Source of the DNA: Sedimentibacter sp. MB35-C1
Lineage (GTDB): Bacteria; Bacillota; Clostridia; Tissierellales; Sedimentibacteraceae
DNA length: 64,000 nucleotides
Direction of reading: 5' to 3'
Assembly: GCF_030913635.1 (NCBI RefSeq)
Contig: NZ_CP133188.1
Location: 3,348,001-3,412,000, forward strand
The notes beneath the pieces were generated by a model that saw only the letters and a list, made by a program, of their open reading frames with translations, searched no databases and had not been told where the DNA came from. Made by a program: the position numbers and the translations under genes. Positions within the stretch are counted from its first letter, which is position 1; every line of letters begins with the position of its first letter. Of this stretch, positions 23,937 to 32,223 are shown one piece after another.

Positions 23937-24132
23937 CTATATTTCAATTCTAGTTCCTATATTTAATTCATCAGCTTTATGAAGTAAATACTTAGAAACT
24001 GCTATGTCTTGCAATGCAATTCCCGTACTATCAAAAATTGTAATATCGCTATCCAAGCTTCTTCCACTTCTTCCTTCTAAGATCCAAAATACTTCTTACA
24101 TCATCATCATTTAAAACTCGTATATCGCTCAT
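23937..24132 (-). pseudogene. Internally deleted ornithine cyclodeaminase family gene
   Basis: The minus-strand ATG at 24132 starts SDIRVLNDDDVRSIL, the normal N-terminus of ornithine cyclodeaminase/mu-crystallin proteins. After about 15 codons the frame breaks. The next frame reads GRSLDSDITIFDSTGIALQDI and AVSKYLLHKADELNIGTRIEI to a TAG at 23937, the normal C-terminus. Roughly 250 central codons, including the whole NAD-binding core, are gone. Family members deaminate ornithine or reduce related imines, consistent with the neighbouring amino-acid genes. Confidence 0.8.
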
Positions 24133-24196
24133 ATAAACCTCCGCAATTCTAATTATTCAGTCTTTACTATTTCCTATATTTAAGCAATTAACAACA

Positions 24197-24850
24197 TTAT
24201 GCTTTCTTTTTTTTCTTAATTTCATCTAAATATGAATAAATTGTAACTGGAGATACCTGAAGTTTATTAGCCACTTTGTCTATAGCTCCTTTTGTAAGAA
24301 ATATGCCTTTATCATACATAAACATTAATAACTCTATATTATCGCTTCTCTTCATTCCAGTTACATCAATATCTCCAATGGTATTATCTATGAGACTATC
24401 TATTATCTCAGAGACATTATCAAATGAATCAATTGTTGGTACATCTGGTTCATTTGATACATTAATATTTTCTGACAAGAATATGTTTAGAAACGACTGC
24501 ATTTTGATAAACTCGTCTATTTCAAAGTTCATGCAAAATGCTCCAATTACCTCATCATTTTCATCTCTAATTAATGATGTAGATGATTTTATATTTTTAC
24601 CATTTTTTAATTGAAATGTATAATTAGCCTTATAATCATTTTTAAAATCTTTCGACAACAATACATCTTTGATTAAATGATCAAAAGACTGACCTATTCT
24701 TCTATCCGTTATATATCCGTTTGATACATATACAACTGAATTTTGTGGAGTTGACAAATCGTGTATAACAACTTCACATTTATTACCAAAGGACTCCGAA
24801 ATCATATCAGCTAATGGAATATATGATTTTAATTTTTTTGAAATAGTCAT
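24197..24850 (-). CDS. DauR-like transcriptional regulator (YheO PAS + HTH)
   Basis: 217 residues from the ATG at 24850 preceded by AAGGAG; longer in-frame starts would overlap the acetamidase gene more deeply. The N-terminal YheO-type PAS-like domain is at about residues 8-120 (IPLADMISESFGNKCEVVIHDL is the family signature). The C-terminal helix-turn-helix is at about 150-215 (FLTKGAIDKVANKLQVSPVTIYSYLDEI). The family includes DauR, which senses D-arginine-derived compounds. It lies inside the operon it probably regulates, 23 bases downstream of the acetamidase stop. Confidence 0.88.
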   Translation of the reverse strand: MTISKKLKSYIPLADMISESFGNKCEVVIHDLSTPQNSVVYVSNGYITDRRIGQSFDHLIKDVLLSKDFKNDYKANYTFQLKNGKNIKSSTSLIRDENDEVIGAFCMNFEIDEFIKMQSFLNIFLSENINVSNEPDVPTIDSFDNVSEIIDSLIDNTIGDIDVTGMKRSDNIELLMFMYDKGIFLTKGAIDKVANKLQVSPVTIYSYLDEIKKKKKA

Positions 24851-24872
24851 ATTAAACTCCTTATACATAAAA

Positions 24873-25763
24873 TTATCTTTCAAATTTTTCTTTTGCCAAA
24901 CCAATCGGAAACTCCATTATACAACCTTTATCTGGATTTACAATTTGGCTAATTCTAAGATTTCCTGCAAGTGAAAGTAATAATCCACTTTGGGCATCCG
25001 TAAGCGAAGAATGCTCTTGCAAAAATTTATGCATCTTCTGCGCTGCCACTACACTGCACTTATCAAGTGATACATCTGCAGCAGTAGTAATATAATTATT
25101 TTGTGCAATAATAAATGGTATGGGAATATCGCTACGTCCCTTAAGAATATTAACTTTTACAGTTACTTCACCGCTCATCTCCAATGCACAAATAACTGTT
25201 TCTCCATCTCCCTGTACCGCATGTATGTCTCCCAAAGAAAACAAAGCCCCTTGTACATTAACAGGCAAATACAACACAGCTCCCACTCCAATATCATTTA
25301 TATCCAAATTCCCGCCATGTTCTCCTGGTGTTTGGGTTGAAACACTACTGTCTTCTGGAGCAGTTCCAATTACACCTACCATAGGGCGAATCGGAATACA
25401 AATTTCATTATCAAACTTTATCATTCCATCTTCTATCAGAAACTTACGACAATGACAACCATCGATTTCATAAATGCCAGCACCATTACGTGCACACATT
25501 GAACCCTGATCCATAAGATCTATTGCCTTAATCTCTACTCTAAGAACATCACCAGGTTCTGCCCCTTTTATATAAAGAGGACCTGTTGCTGGATTATTAC
25601 GCTTCATATCTATATTATTAAAATCATAACCGTCTGTAACAATTTGTTCACAATAACAATCTTGACAACAAAACTTTACTATGTCTCCATTTTCAGCATA
25701 AGCAACAGGCTCTATTTCAGAATCAAAAGAAAAATGAATTTTGTCTTTTTCAATACAAATCAT
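24873..25763 (-). CDS. Acetamidase/formamidase family protein
   Basis: 296 residues, full length. Motifs typical of the FmdA/AmdA family are present: an N-terminal segment NNPATGPLYIKGAEPGDVLRVEI (about residues 57-79), then PGEHGGNLD (about 145-153) and LGDIHAVQGDGE (about 176-187) with the metal-binding His and Asp/Glu. It hydrolyses short amides, releasing ammonia. It is encoded between a PLP lyase and the DauR-like regulator, pointing to breakdown of an amide intermediate of amino-acid catabolism. The exact substrate cannot be predicted. Confidence 0.9.
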   Translation of the reverse strand: MICIEKDKIHFSFDSEIEPVAYAENGDIVKFCCQDCYCEQIVTDGYDFNNIDMKRNNPATGPLYIKGAEPGDVLRVEIKAIDLMDQGSMCARNGAGIYEIDGCHCRKFLIEDGMIKFDNEICIPIRPMVGVIGTAPEDSSVSTQTPGEHGGNLDINDIGVGAVLYLPVNVQGALFSLGDIHAVQGDGETVICALEMSGEVTVKVNILKGRSDIPIPFIIAQNNYITTAADVSLDKCSVVAAQKMHKFLQEHSSLTDAQSGLLLSLAGNLRISQIVNPDKGCIMEFPIGLAKEKFER

Positions 25764-25839
25764 AAGAAATCACCTCTACTTCCCTTTTTATTAAATTTCT
25801 TTTATCAATGGTTTTTAAAACCATCAACAATTAAGTGAT

Positions 25840-26934
25840 TTAGTGATCAGATTTAAGTCCTGCTCCACACATAGGAAGCAAGCTGTCAGAAGTTTTCCCA
25901 TTTAAATCACAATATTTTAAATATGCAGCATATGTAGCCGCTGTTGTATGCTCGCAATAGATACCTTTTGCCGAAAGAGCTTTTCTAGCTTCGATTATTC
26001 TGTTTTCTGGTGCCGTAATTATTTCAATATCATATTTATAAATATACTCCAAAATTTCTTCACCGCGCATCGGTATGCCAATAGCAATACCTTCAGCCAT
26101 CGTCGGTTTAGGTATTACTCCAACTGGATTCATTTTTCCAGTAATAACTGCTTTTGCAAATGGATCACAATATTCACTTTGGACTGCAACTATATTTGGC
26201 ATTTTATCTATGAGATTATTTTCAAATAATTCTTCTAATGCTTTTATAACTCCAATAAAAAGTGTGCCGTTTCCAAGAGGAATGAATATATTAGAAGGAA
26301 TTCTGTTAAGTTGTTCATAGACTTCATAAATATAGGTTTTTGTTCCTTCATAGAAGAAAGGGTTATAGACGTGACTTGCATAATAGCTTCCCCGCTCCAC
26401 TATTTTCGACCTACATACATCTGCACAATGATCCCTAGTTCCAGAAACGACATTGACCTTTGTATTATGAGATTTAATCATATCAATCTTTTTAATTGAT
26501 GTTCCTTCTGGAACAAATATCTCACAATCGATTCCAGCTTTTGCACAATAGGCTGCGACGCTATTTCCAGCATTGCCACTACTATCTTGCACAACAGAAT
26601 CCACGCCAATTGATTTACAATGAGCAATCAATACAGCCGCACCTCTATCTTTAAAGGACAAAGTAGGCATAAAATAATCCATTTTAAGTAAAACATCTTC
26701 ATCAAATTGAATCACAGGAGTCATCCCTTCGCCCAAACTGATTTCTCTCCAACTTTCTCCTATTAAAGGCATGAAAGCTCGATAACGAAAAATACTCCAT
26801 GTATCACGATCAACTAAAGACAGATCAAACTTAGGAGCTTTCCAATCTAATTTCCAAAGTCCACCACAATCACACTTTGCTTTTCTAGTTGTTACTTTTT
26901 CGGTTACACCGCATTTTAAGCAAATATATTTCAT
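25840..26934 (-). CDS. Threonine-synthase-like PLP-dependent lyase
   Basis: 364 residues. An N-terminal zinc ribbon is visible (CLKCG at residues 4-8 and CDCGG at about 21-25). The PLP lysine is in LSFKDRGA (about residues 91-98), followed by QDSSGNAGNSVAAYC, the phosphate-binding and substrate loop. The C-terminal GAGLKSDH is shortened compared with true threonine synthases. The fold II lyase group includes threonine synthase, dehydratases and diaminopropionate ammonia-lyase-like enzymes. Its coupling to RidA (4-base overlap) favours an enamine-releasing dehydratase or ammonia-lyase over biosynthetic threonine synthase. This is inference from context. Confidence 0.82.
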   Translation of the reverse strand: MKYICLKCGVTEKVTTRKAKCDCGGLWKLDWKAPKFDLSLVDRDTWSIFRYRAFMPLIGESWREISLGEGMTPVIQFDEDVLLKMDYFMPTLSFKDRGAAVLIAHCKSIGVDSVVQDSSGNAGNSVAAYCAKAGIDCEIFVPEGTSIKKIDMIKSHNTKVNVVSGTRDHCADVCRSKIVERGSYYASHVYNPFFYEGTKTYIYEVYEQLNRIPSNIFIPLGNGTLFIGVIKALEELFENNLIDKMPNIVAVQSEYCDPFAKAVITGKMNPVGVIPKPTMAEGIAIGIPMRGEEILEYIYKYDIEIITAPENRIIEARKALSAKGIYCEHTTAATYAAYLKYCDLNGKTSDSLLPMCGAGLKSDH

Positions 26935-27314
26935 CTTTGATTCACCTCCGCAATAGCTTCAACTTCTATAAGGCTTCCATAGTGTAGCTTCCCAACAGGT
27001 AAAACAATGCGTGCAGGCTTGTGTTTTCCAAAGAAATCACTATAAACTTGATCTACTATATCCCACTGATCAATATCTGATATATACACTCTACACTGAA
27101 CAATATCATCTCGAAAAAGTCCAGCTTCTTTCAAAACTCTGTCAACATTTTTCAAAGCAAGTTTAGCATGCTCCTCTATTCCACCCTTTGGTACCTGCTT
27201 AGTATCAGGGGCTATAGCTAGTTGTCCCGATACATAAAGCATTCCATTGGAAATAATACCAGGTGTATAATGCCCATTATTCTTATTTTGAAATTCAGGT
27301 TTAATCTTCTCCAT
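26931..27314 (-). CDS. ridA: RidA-family reactive-imine deaminase
   Basis: 127 residues. The family pattern is complete: YTPGIISNGMLYVSGQLAIAP near the N-terminus, ALKNVDRVLKEAG in the middle, and RIVLPVGKLHYGSLIEVEAIA at the end with the arginine that binds the substrate carboxylate. RidA hydrolyses reactive enamines and imines made by PLP dehydratases. It overlaps the PLP lyase start by four bases, so the two are co-translated and the protein probably clears that enzyme's product. It is the first gene of the catabolic operon. Confidence 0.93.
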   Translation of the reverse strand: MEKIKPEFQNKNNGHYTPGIISNGMLYVSGQLAIAPDTKQVPKGGIEEHAKLALKNVDRVLKEAGLFRDDIVQCRVYISDIDQWDIVDQVYSDFFGKHKPARIVLPVGKLHYGSLIEVEAIAEVNQR

Positions 27315-27439
27315 ATTCGTACAATTCCTCTCTATTTATTTCTTATTATTATTTTTGATGTATATATCTCTCTTTAATTATCACATTAATTATAAATATA
27401 TCTATATATTTTTTTATACGTATCATATAATTTTTTATA

Positions 27440-27469
27440 AGTATATCATTTTCTTTGTTTCTTCGTCAA
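27440..27469 (-). promoter_or_regulatory. Promoter of the ridA operon
   Basis: On the minus strand TTGACG (27464-27469) and TATACT (27440-27445) are 18 bases apart, about 125 bases before ridA. The A/T-rich leader contains an imperfect palindrome (ATACTTATAA ... TTATATGATACGTAT), a possible regulator site. A short GTCC/GGAC hairpin with T-run (27559-27585) lies upstream and can act as a terminator between this operon and its neighbour. Confidence 0.65.
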
Positions 27470-27669
27470 TAAAAACTGCATTAAAAGATTGTTATAGCTA
27501 CTTTTTATTAAGAGAATAAAGATTTCTTCCTGAATAAGGAATACCCTGTAGAGTAAACAAAAAAGTCCAACATCGGACTTTTTGTTGACGAAAGCTTAAG
27601 TTTAACATACGAAAATATCCTATATGTTAGTGTGAATATGAATCACTAAGCATATTTTATTTATACCTC

Positions 27670-27804
27670 TTAAAAATTTTTACGTCTATTTACATCACTT
27701 TGTTTTGTGAAATCTCCTCTTGCATATGACCCATAAAGTATAATTGTATCGCATTGGTATTTTTCTATTAAAAAATTTTTCGGTTTGTTTGTGAATTTAT
27801 TCAT
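27670..27804 (-). pseudogene. N-terminal remnant of a minimal nucleotidyltransferase (MNT type)
   Basis: 44 codons in minus sense, ATG at 27804, TAA at 27670. The sequence contains CDTIILYGSYARGDFTKQSDVN, the GS-x-x-RG-x2-x-x-SD core of minimal nucleotidyltransferases such as MntA antitoxins. It ends right after this motif, where the catalytic Asp pair and the rest of the domain (about 60 more residues) should follow. No HEPN partner gene is nearby. It is a broken gene in a 546-base gap that otherwise holds only the ridA promoter. Confidence 0.65.
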
Positions 27805-27860
27805 AAACTAATTTTTTTCAAATAATTGACACATTGTTTGCTACTTATATCTATAAATGC

Positions 27861-29273
27861 TTATAATATAACCTCTGCTTTTGTACCCGATCCTAATGTA
27901 CTACTTATTTTTATATCTCCACCATGTGCCTTTACTATATCCTTTGCTATAGCCATTCCTAGTCCTGAGCCTTTATGACTCTCACCTGTATTTGTTCCTC
28001 TATAATATCTATCAAAAATATGCTTAAGTTCTTCTGGGTTCATCCCTTTTCCATTATCTGTTACAAATATGTGTGCTTTCTCATCTTTAATTACTTTGAC
28101 TTCTATTTTCACATTATGATTATTATGAATAAGAGCATTATATAAAAGATTATTAATTACCCTTTTTATTAAAATATCATCTACTTCCTTATGGATAACA
28201 CTTTCTTTGCAAATAAAATTAATATCTCTATCACTATACTTAGGATCATTTAATATATCAATAACCGTTCTCCTAACTAATTTCACTAAGTTAATTTCTT
28301 TTTTATCAAGCATAGAAGCTTTATTTTTAAGTTTTGTAGTTAAATTCAAATCATCTACAAGCTCTTTTATATAGTTTGATTTTTTATTTATGGTTTCTGC
28401 ATAAGATTGGATTTCTTCCTTAGAGAACTCATACTCATCATCACTTAAAATCTCCGCGTATCCCTTAATAGATGCTAATGGAGTTTTTATATCATGAGAT
28501 ATATTTGCAATCCATTCCTCCCTCATTTGTTCTAGTTTCTTTCGTTGGCTTTCATTATTTTTCAGTATATCTGAAAGGTTATTTACGTTAGAATAAACAT
28601 CCCTATAGATTCCTTTTGGACGGTAATAAACATTATAATTTCCATTTCCTAATTTTTCTACTCCATTAATAATATTCGTTAAAGGTTTTGTAAGTCCTCT
28701 GCTAAATAAATAACCAAAAAACAGAGCAATTATACCATCAATGAAAATAATACTCATTATACTAATTTTTATAAATTTTGCCATCCTATTTATATCATAA
28801 ACAAAAACTCTCTTGTCAAATTTTTTCATAGGCAGTCCAATAATATAACTATACGATCTGTCTCTAATTATTTTTTCTCCTATAAACATAGTTGAACGAA
28901 TATCTAATCCCGCTCTATATTTATAGGCGGAAACAATCTCAACAGGTGTATATTTCAATCGAGCATTTTTAGGTTTTTTATAATGATAAACTTCTCTTCC
29001 ATACTCATCTAAAACTTGTATCCATGCTTTTTCATTGTCTAGAATTTGTTTTCCTTCCTCACTTACATATACATTTTCTTCACTACTTAATACATAATTT
29101 TTAAAATTCCTTACAAAGTCCTCTGGTCCAAAATTCTTTAAAAGATCATTATTTTGATTATATGAATATTGTCCTATAAATACACTTATAGCAACAATTA
29201 TATTTATAAAAACTACAATAATAACCACTGAAATTACAGTAGCTAAAAATCTAAATGTCAATTTCCATTTCAT
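27861..29273 (-). CDS. Sensor histidine kinase
   Basis: 470 residues. Two membrane segments (about residues 9-33 and 170-190) flank an extracytoplasmic sensor region of about 135 residues. A HAMP domain follows (about 192-240). The HisKA phospho-acceptor is in WIANISHDIKTPLASIKG (His at about residue 258). The ATPase domain has N-box NLLYNALIHN, G1 DNGKGM and G2 GSGLGMAIAK. It is encoded 3 bases after its response regulator and downstream of an ABC exporter and lipoprotein, so the operon looks like a peptide or envelope stress-sensing module. The ligand is unknown. Confidence 0.93.
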   Translation of the reverse strand: MKWKLTFRFLATVISVVIIVVFINIIVAISVFIGQYSYNQNNDLLKNFGPEDFVRNFKNYVLSSEENVYVSEEGKQILDNEKAWIQVLDEYGREVYHYKKPKNARLKYTPVEIVSAYKYRAGLDIRSTMFIGEKIIRDRSYSYIIGLPMKKFDKRVFVYDINRMAKFIKISIMSIIFIDGIIALFFGYLFSRGLTKPLTNIINGVEKLGNGNYNVYYRPKGIYRDVYSNVNNLSDILKNNESQRKKLEQMREEWIANISHDIKTPLASIKGYAEILSDDEYEFSKEEIQSYAETINKKSNYIKELVDDLNLTTKLKNKASMLDKKEINLVKLVRRTVIDILNDPKYSDRDINFICKESVIHKEVDDILIKRVINNLLYNALIHNNHNVKIEVKVIKDEKAHIFVTDNGKGMNPEELKHIFDRYYRGTNTGESHKGSGLGMAIAKDIVKAHGGDIKISSTLGSGTKAEVIL

Positions 29274-29276
29274 TTT

Positions 29277-29987
29277 CTACTCATCCTTTACAACCAGTTT
29301 ATATCCCAGACCCTTAACATTTATAATGTGCTTAGGCTTAGAAGGATTATCTTCTATTTTTTCTCTAAGCCTTCTTATATGTACCATTATTGTATTATCA
29401 AAGCCTATATAATCTTCTCCCCATACCTCATCACAAATTCTTTCTTTACTAATAATTTTGTTTGGATGCTTTGCCATATATAAAAATAACTTCAACTCCT
29501 TAGGCTTGAGCTCAAGAATCACTCCATTCTTTGTTACTTCCATTTTTTCCTCATTTATTTCAAAAGGACCTAAAAGTATTCCCTTTTTCTCGTGAAAATG
29601 TATCATATTTCTTTTTAGGTGTGCTTTGACCCTATAAGCAACTTCTTTTGGGCTAAAGGGTTTTGTTACATAGTCATCTCCCCCTAAAGCAAACCCAAGG
29701 ATTCTATCCAGCTCCTCTGATTTTGCAGATAAAAATAAAATTGGAACCATAGAGGTTTCTCTAATTTTCTTGCAAATCTCATATCCTTCCTTATCCGGAA
29801 GCATAATATCTAAAATAATAAAATCAGGATTTACATTCTTGAATAACTTCAGCCCTTTCTCTCCTGTTTCCGCTGTATATATTTTTTTAAAACCTTCCTT
29901 TATTAATACAGTTGATAATAAATTTAATAGATCTTCTTCATCATCTATAATTAATATTTTCTTTTCCTTTATTACGTTTCCCATCAT
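29277..29987 (-). CDS. OmpR-family response regulator
   Basis: 236 residues. The receiver domain carries the acidic pair IIDDEED, the phospho-accepting Asp in FIILDIMLPD (about residue 58), Thr/Ser in LFLSAK and the Lys in DDYVTKPFSP. The C-terminal winged helix is of OmpR type (LKPKELKLFLYMAKHPNKIISKERICDEVWG, then TIMVHIRRLREKIE). Two adjacent ATGs follow AAGGAG; the first is used. It partners with the downstream histidine kinase. A strong 19-bp hairpin terminator lies immediately upstream at 30073-30119, so the pair may have its own promoter. Confidence 0.93.
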   Translation of the reverse strand: MMGNVIKEKKILIIDDEEDLLNLLSTVLIKEGFKKIYTAETGEKGLKLFKNVNPDFIILDIMLPDKEGYEICKKIRETSMVPILFLSAKSEELDRILGFALGGDDYVTKPFSPKEVAYRVKAHLKRNMIHFHEKKGILLGPFEINEEKMEVTKNGVILELKPKELKLFLYMAKHPNKIISKERICDEVWGEDYIGFDNTIMVHIRRLREKIEDNPSKPKHIINVKGLGYKLVVKDE

Positions 29988-30072
29988 TCACACTCCTTAA
30001 AAATACTCTAAATAAAAGTTCAAAACCCACCGCTATTTAGCTGTAGTATATACTATTTTCCTATTATTTAAT

Positions 30073-30119
30073 AATATGATAAAAAACCTGATATTTTTTC
30101 TCAGGTTTTTTATCATATT
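30073..30119. terminator. Perfect 19-bp stem-loop terminator
   Basis: AATATGATAAAAAACCTGA (30073-30091) pairs without mismatch with 30101-30119 around a nine-base T-rich loop. Runs of A and T inside the stem make it usable in both directions. It separates the two-component genes from the lipoprotein/ABC block. Confidence 0.85.
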
Positions 30120-30136
30120 GAAAATATCATATACTT

Positions 30137-30272
30137 ATCTTTTTTCAATTGCTTTTGTAGGACATGCTTTCATACAATCCCCACATCGAATACATTCCGA
30201 ACTATTCGGATTTTTACAAACTTCTATACCCATCTTGCACTTTCTTACACAAACATTACAACTTGTTTGCAG
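30137..30272 (-). pseudogene. C-terminal remnant of a 4Fe-4S polyferredoxin-like protein
   Basis: In minus sense a frame without its own start reads SCNVCVRKCKMGIEVCKNPN, then SSECIRCGDCMKACPTKAIE and a TAA at about 30137. The spacing C-x2-C-x3-C and C-x2-C-x2-C-x3-CP is that of two 4Fe-4S clusters at the end of membrane-associated 4Fe-4S binding proteins. The upstream approximately 200-250 residues are absent. The frame runs directly into the end of the lipoprotein gene in a different phase, marking a deletion junction at about 30260. Confidence 0.75.
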
Positions 30273-30513
30273 GAATAACAACAGTTGGTCTAACAGATTG
30301 GATTGAATCCTCTTTTTCAGCCAATTCTTTTGGTATATAATATACTAGACCCATCTCCTTATATATGTTTCTTTCACCTTTTGCAGCTTCATCCTTGTTT
30401 TCTGTTTGCTGTATTTCATTTTTTCCCTGATTATCTGCACTTTTACCACAAACTACTATTAATGCGCCTACTGCTAACACCAAAATCAGTGCTAAAAATT
30501 TTCTTTTCATCAT
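30256..30513 (-). CDS. Lipoprotein-like secreted protein, C-terminus lost by deletion
   Basis: 85 residues. A signal peptide KRKFLALILVLAVGALIVVCGKS carries a lipobox-like VVC (Cys at about residue 22). A charged linker follows and then the start of a folded part (ERNIYKEMGLVYYIPKELAEKEDSI). The frame ends PTVVIPANKL at the junction with the 4Fe-4S remnant, so the original C-terminus is missing. It is the last gene of the ABC block, and may have been a substrate-binding or sensing lipoprotein for the exporter or the kinase. The product may still be secreted in shortened form. Confidence 0.65.
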   Translation of the reverse strand: MMKRKFLALILVLAVGALIVVCGKSADNQGKNEIQQTENKDEAAKGERNIYKEMGLVYYIPKELAEKEDSIQSVRPTVVIPANKL

Positions 30514-30542
30514 TCATTCCTTCTAATCATTTAATTGTTTTC

Positions 30543-31313
30543 TTATTGTTCCTTTGAGAAAGCCTTTAAAGTAACTTTCGGTAGCAATACAATCCCTGCT
30601 GTGAATATTGCTATAAGCATAATTAGCGCTATTATAGGTGTTTTGTACCTTATCAGCTGACAACTCATCATTCCCCAAAGGGGTGTAAAGGATAGATATT
30701 TTTGTAATCCTATAAACCCTAAAGGTGTTTCTAACATATAGGGCAGTCCCATTAAGATTCCTCCAAATATGAAAGGAACTGCTGCTGACTTACTAATAGC
30801 TGATAAAAACAATCCTACCTGTGCAAAGAAGAAGGAGCCTATTATGATGGTTACAAGCATTATCAAAATCATTTGAAGTACAGTTATATCTGATCCACTT
30901 TTTCCAAAGTACCAAAAATCTTTCAAAGGTAAATCTAATCCAGCAAATTTATGACTTTTTAAAGCAGATAACCACATGGCTAAAAAAATAGAAAGATTTA
31001 TGATAGAAGCAGAAACTCCAGCAGCTACAGATTTAGCAAACACTATTTCTCTTTTGCCATTTTTCGTCGTTTTTATTAATCCTGCCATATTTGAACTATA
31101 TTCTAATGTATAAGCTCCTGAAAACATCATAAACATCATAAGTCCCATTAATGGAGTTATATTATATGCTTTATTAAACAGGTCCCCATAAGTTTCTTGT
31201 ATTGAAATATCTGTTATCATAATCCAGCTTAAAAACAACACGCCTGCCCATACTATGAACATTCTTTTCTTTAGAAGCATTTTTCTCATTTCTAATTTTA
31301 TAAGTTTTCCCAT
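30543..31313 (-). CDS. ABC-2 type permease
   Basis: 256 residues with six membrane segments (for example FIVWAGVLFLSWIMITDISI and TVLQMILIMLVTIIIGSFFFAQ). Between segments 2 and 3 is the extended loop SSNMAGLIKTTKNGKREIVFAKSVAAGV, typical of ABC-2 permeases. It lies 3 bases after the ATPase stop and is paired with a second permease upstream of that ATPase, giving a heterodimeric exporter. Substrate unknown. It resembles exporters linked to two-component systems for bacteriocin or envelope stress. Confidence 0.85.
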   Translation of the reverse strand: MGKLIKLEMRKMLLKKRMFIVWAGVLFLSWIMITDISIQETYGDLFNKAYNITPLMGLMMFMMFSGAYTLEYSSNMAGLIKTTKNGKREIVFAKSVAAGVSASIINLSIFLAMWLSALKSHKFAGLDLPLKDFWYFGKSGSDITVLQMILIMLVTIIIGSFFFAQVGLFLSAISKSAAVPFIFGGILMGLPYMLETPLGFIGLQKYLSFTPLWGMMSCQLIRYKTPIIALIMLIAIFTAGIVLLPKVTLKAFSKEQ

Positions 31314-31316
31314 CCA

Positions 31317-32204
31317 TTACACCTCCCTAATATTTTCTAAATCAAAGTAGAACATATAAACATCCTCAAATTTTGGCTCTACATCTTGTGTCTCTTTATA
31401 TAAAGGCATCTTATCACTTATAACTCTGATGGCTATATCATTAACACCACGTTGAATGTTGACTGTTTTGTATTTATTTTGTATTTCGTAAACCTCATTC
31501 TCACTAGTGGTCTTTATGCTATAAACTTTACCTTCCATCCCTTTAAGAATATCTCGATGGATTCCTTTCATAAGTATAGCTCCATCCTTTATCATAATGG
31601 TTTCCTTTGCTATAGATTCTATATCTGAAATAATATGGGTAGAAAGTATTATAATCTTATCTTTAGAAATTTGTGAAAGAAGATTTCTAAATCTTGCTCT
31701 TTCTTGAGGATCAAGTCCTGCTGTTGGCTCATCCAACACTAAAATCTTAGGATCATTTAATAATGCTTGTGCAATTCCTACTCTTCTCTTCATTCCACCT
31801 GAAAACTTACCTACTGCTTTATTTCTCACTTCATATAATCCTACAAGTTTTAAAAGCTCATCTATTTTTTTTGTAGTTTCCTTTCTACTTAATCCTTTTA
31901 GAGCTGCTACATACTGTAAAAATTGTTTTGCGGAAAAATTCTTATATACACCAAATTCCTGTGGAAGGTATCCTATTAAAGCTCTATATTTCTCATCTAA
32001 CCCTTTTATATTTTTATCATTGTAGATAATTTCTCCCTTAGATGGTGTGATTAAGGTTGTTATTTGTTTCATAAGAGTAGTCTTCCCAGCACCATTAGGT
32101 CCTAGAAGCCCGTATACACCATTTTCAAGGGTAATAGTTATATCATCATTTGCTTTTTTTCTCCCATAGGTTTTCGTTAAATTTTTTATTTCAAGTCTAT
32201 TCAT
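31317..32204 (-). CDS. ABC transporter ATPase
   Basis: 295 residues. Walker A GPNGAGKTT is at about residues 34-42, Q-loop in GYLPQEFGVYKNF, signature FSGGMKRRVGIA at about 133-144, and Walker B ILVLDEPTAGLDPQERARFR at about 153-172. A C-terminal regulatory stretch of about 80 residues follows. It energises the two flanking permeases. AGGAGGAATG precedes the start. All genes from 33243 to 27861 run the same way with short gaps, indicating one operon interrupted by the deletion near 30260. Confidence 0.93.
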   Translation of the reverse strand: MNRLEIKNLTKTYGRKKANDDITITLENGVYGLLGPNGAGKTTLMKQITTLITPSKGEIIYNDKNIKGLDEKYRALIGYLPQEFGVYKNFSAKQFLQYVAALKGLSRKETTKKIDELLKLVGLYEVRNKAVGKFSGGMKRRVGIAQALLNDPKILVLDEPTAGLDPQERARFRNLLSQISKDKIIILSTHIISDIESIAKETIMIKDGAILMKGIHRDILKGMEGKVYSIKTTSENEVYEIQNKYKTVNIQRGVNDIAIRVISDKMPLYKETQDVEPKFEDVYMFYFDLENIREV

Positions 32205-32223
32205 GAAATCATTCCTCCTTCAA

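Noticed and set aside
25840..26934. Straight call of biosynthetic threonine synthase
   Set aside because: The protein is shorter at the C-terminus than typical and is fused in operon to ridA and acetamidase, with no homoserine pathway genes nearby.
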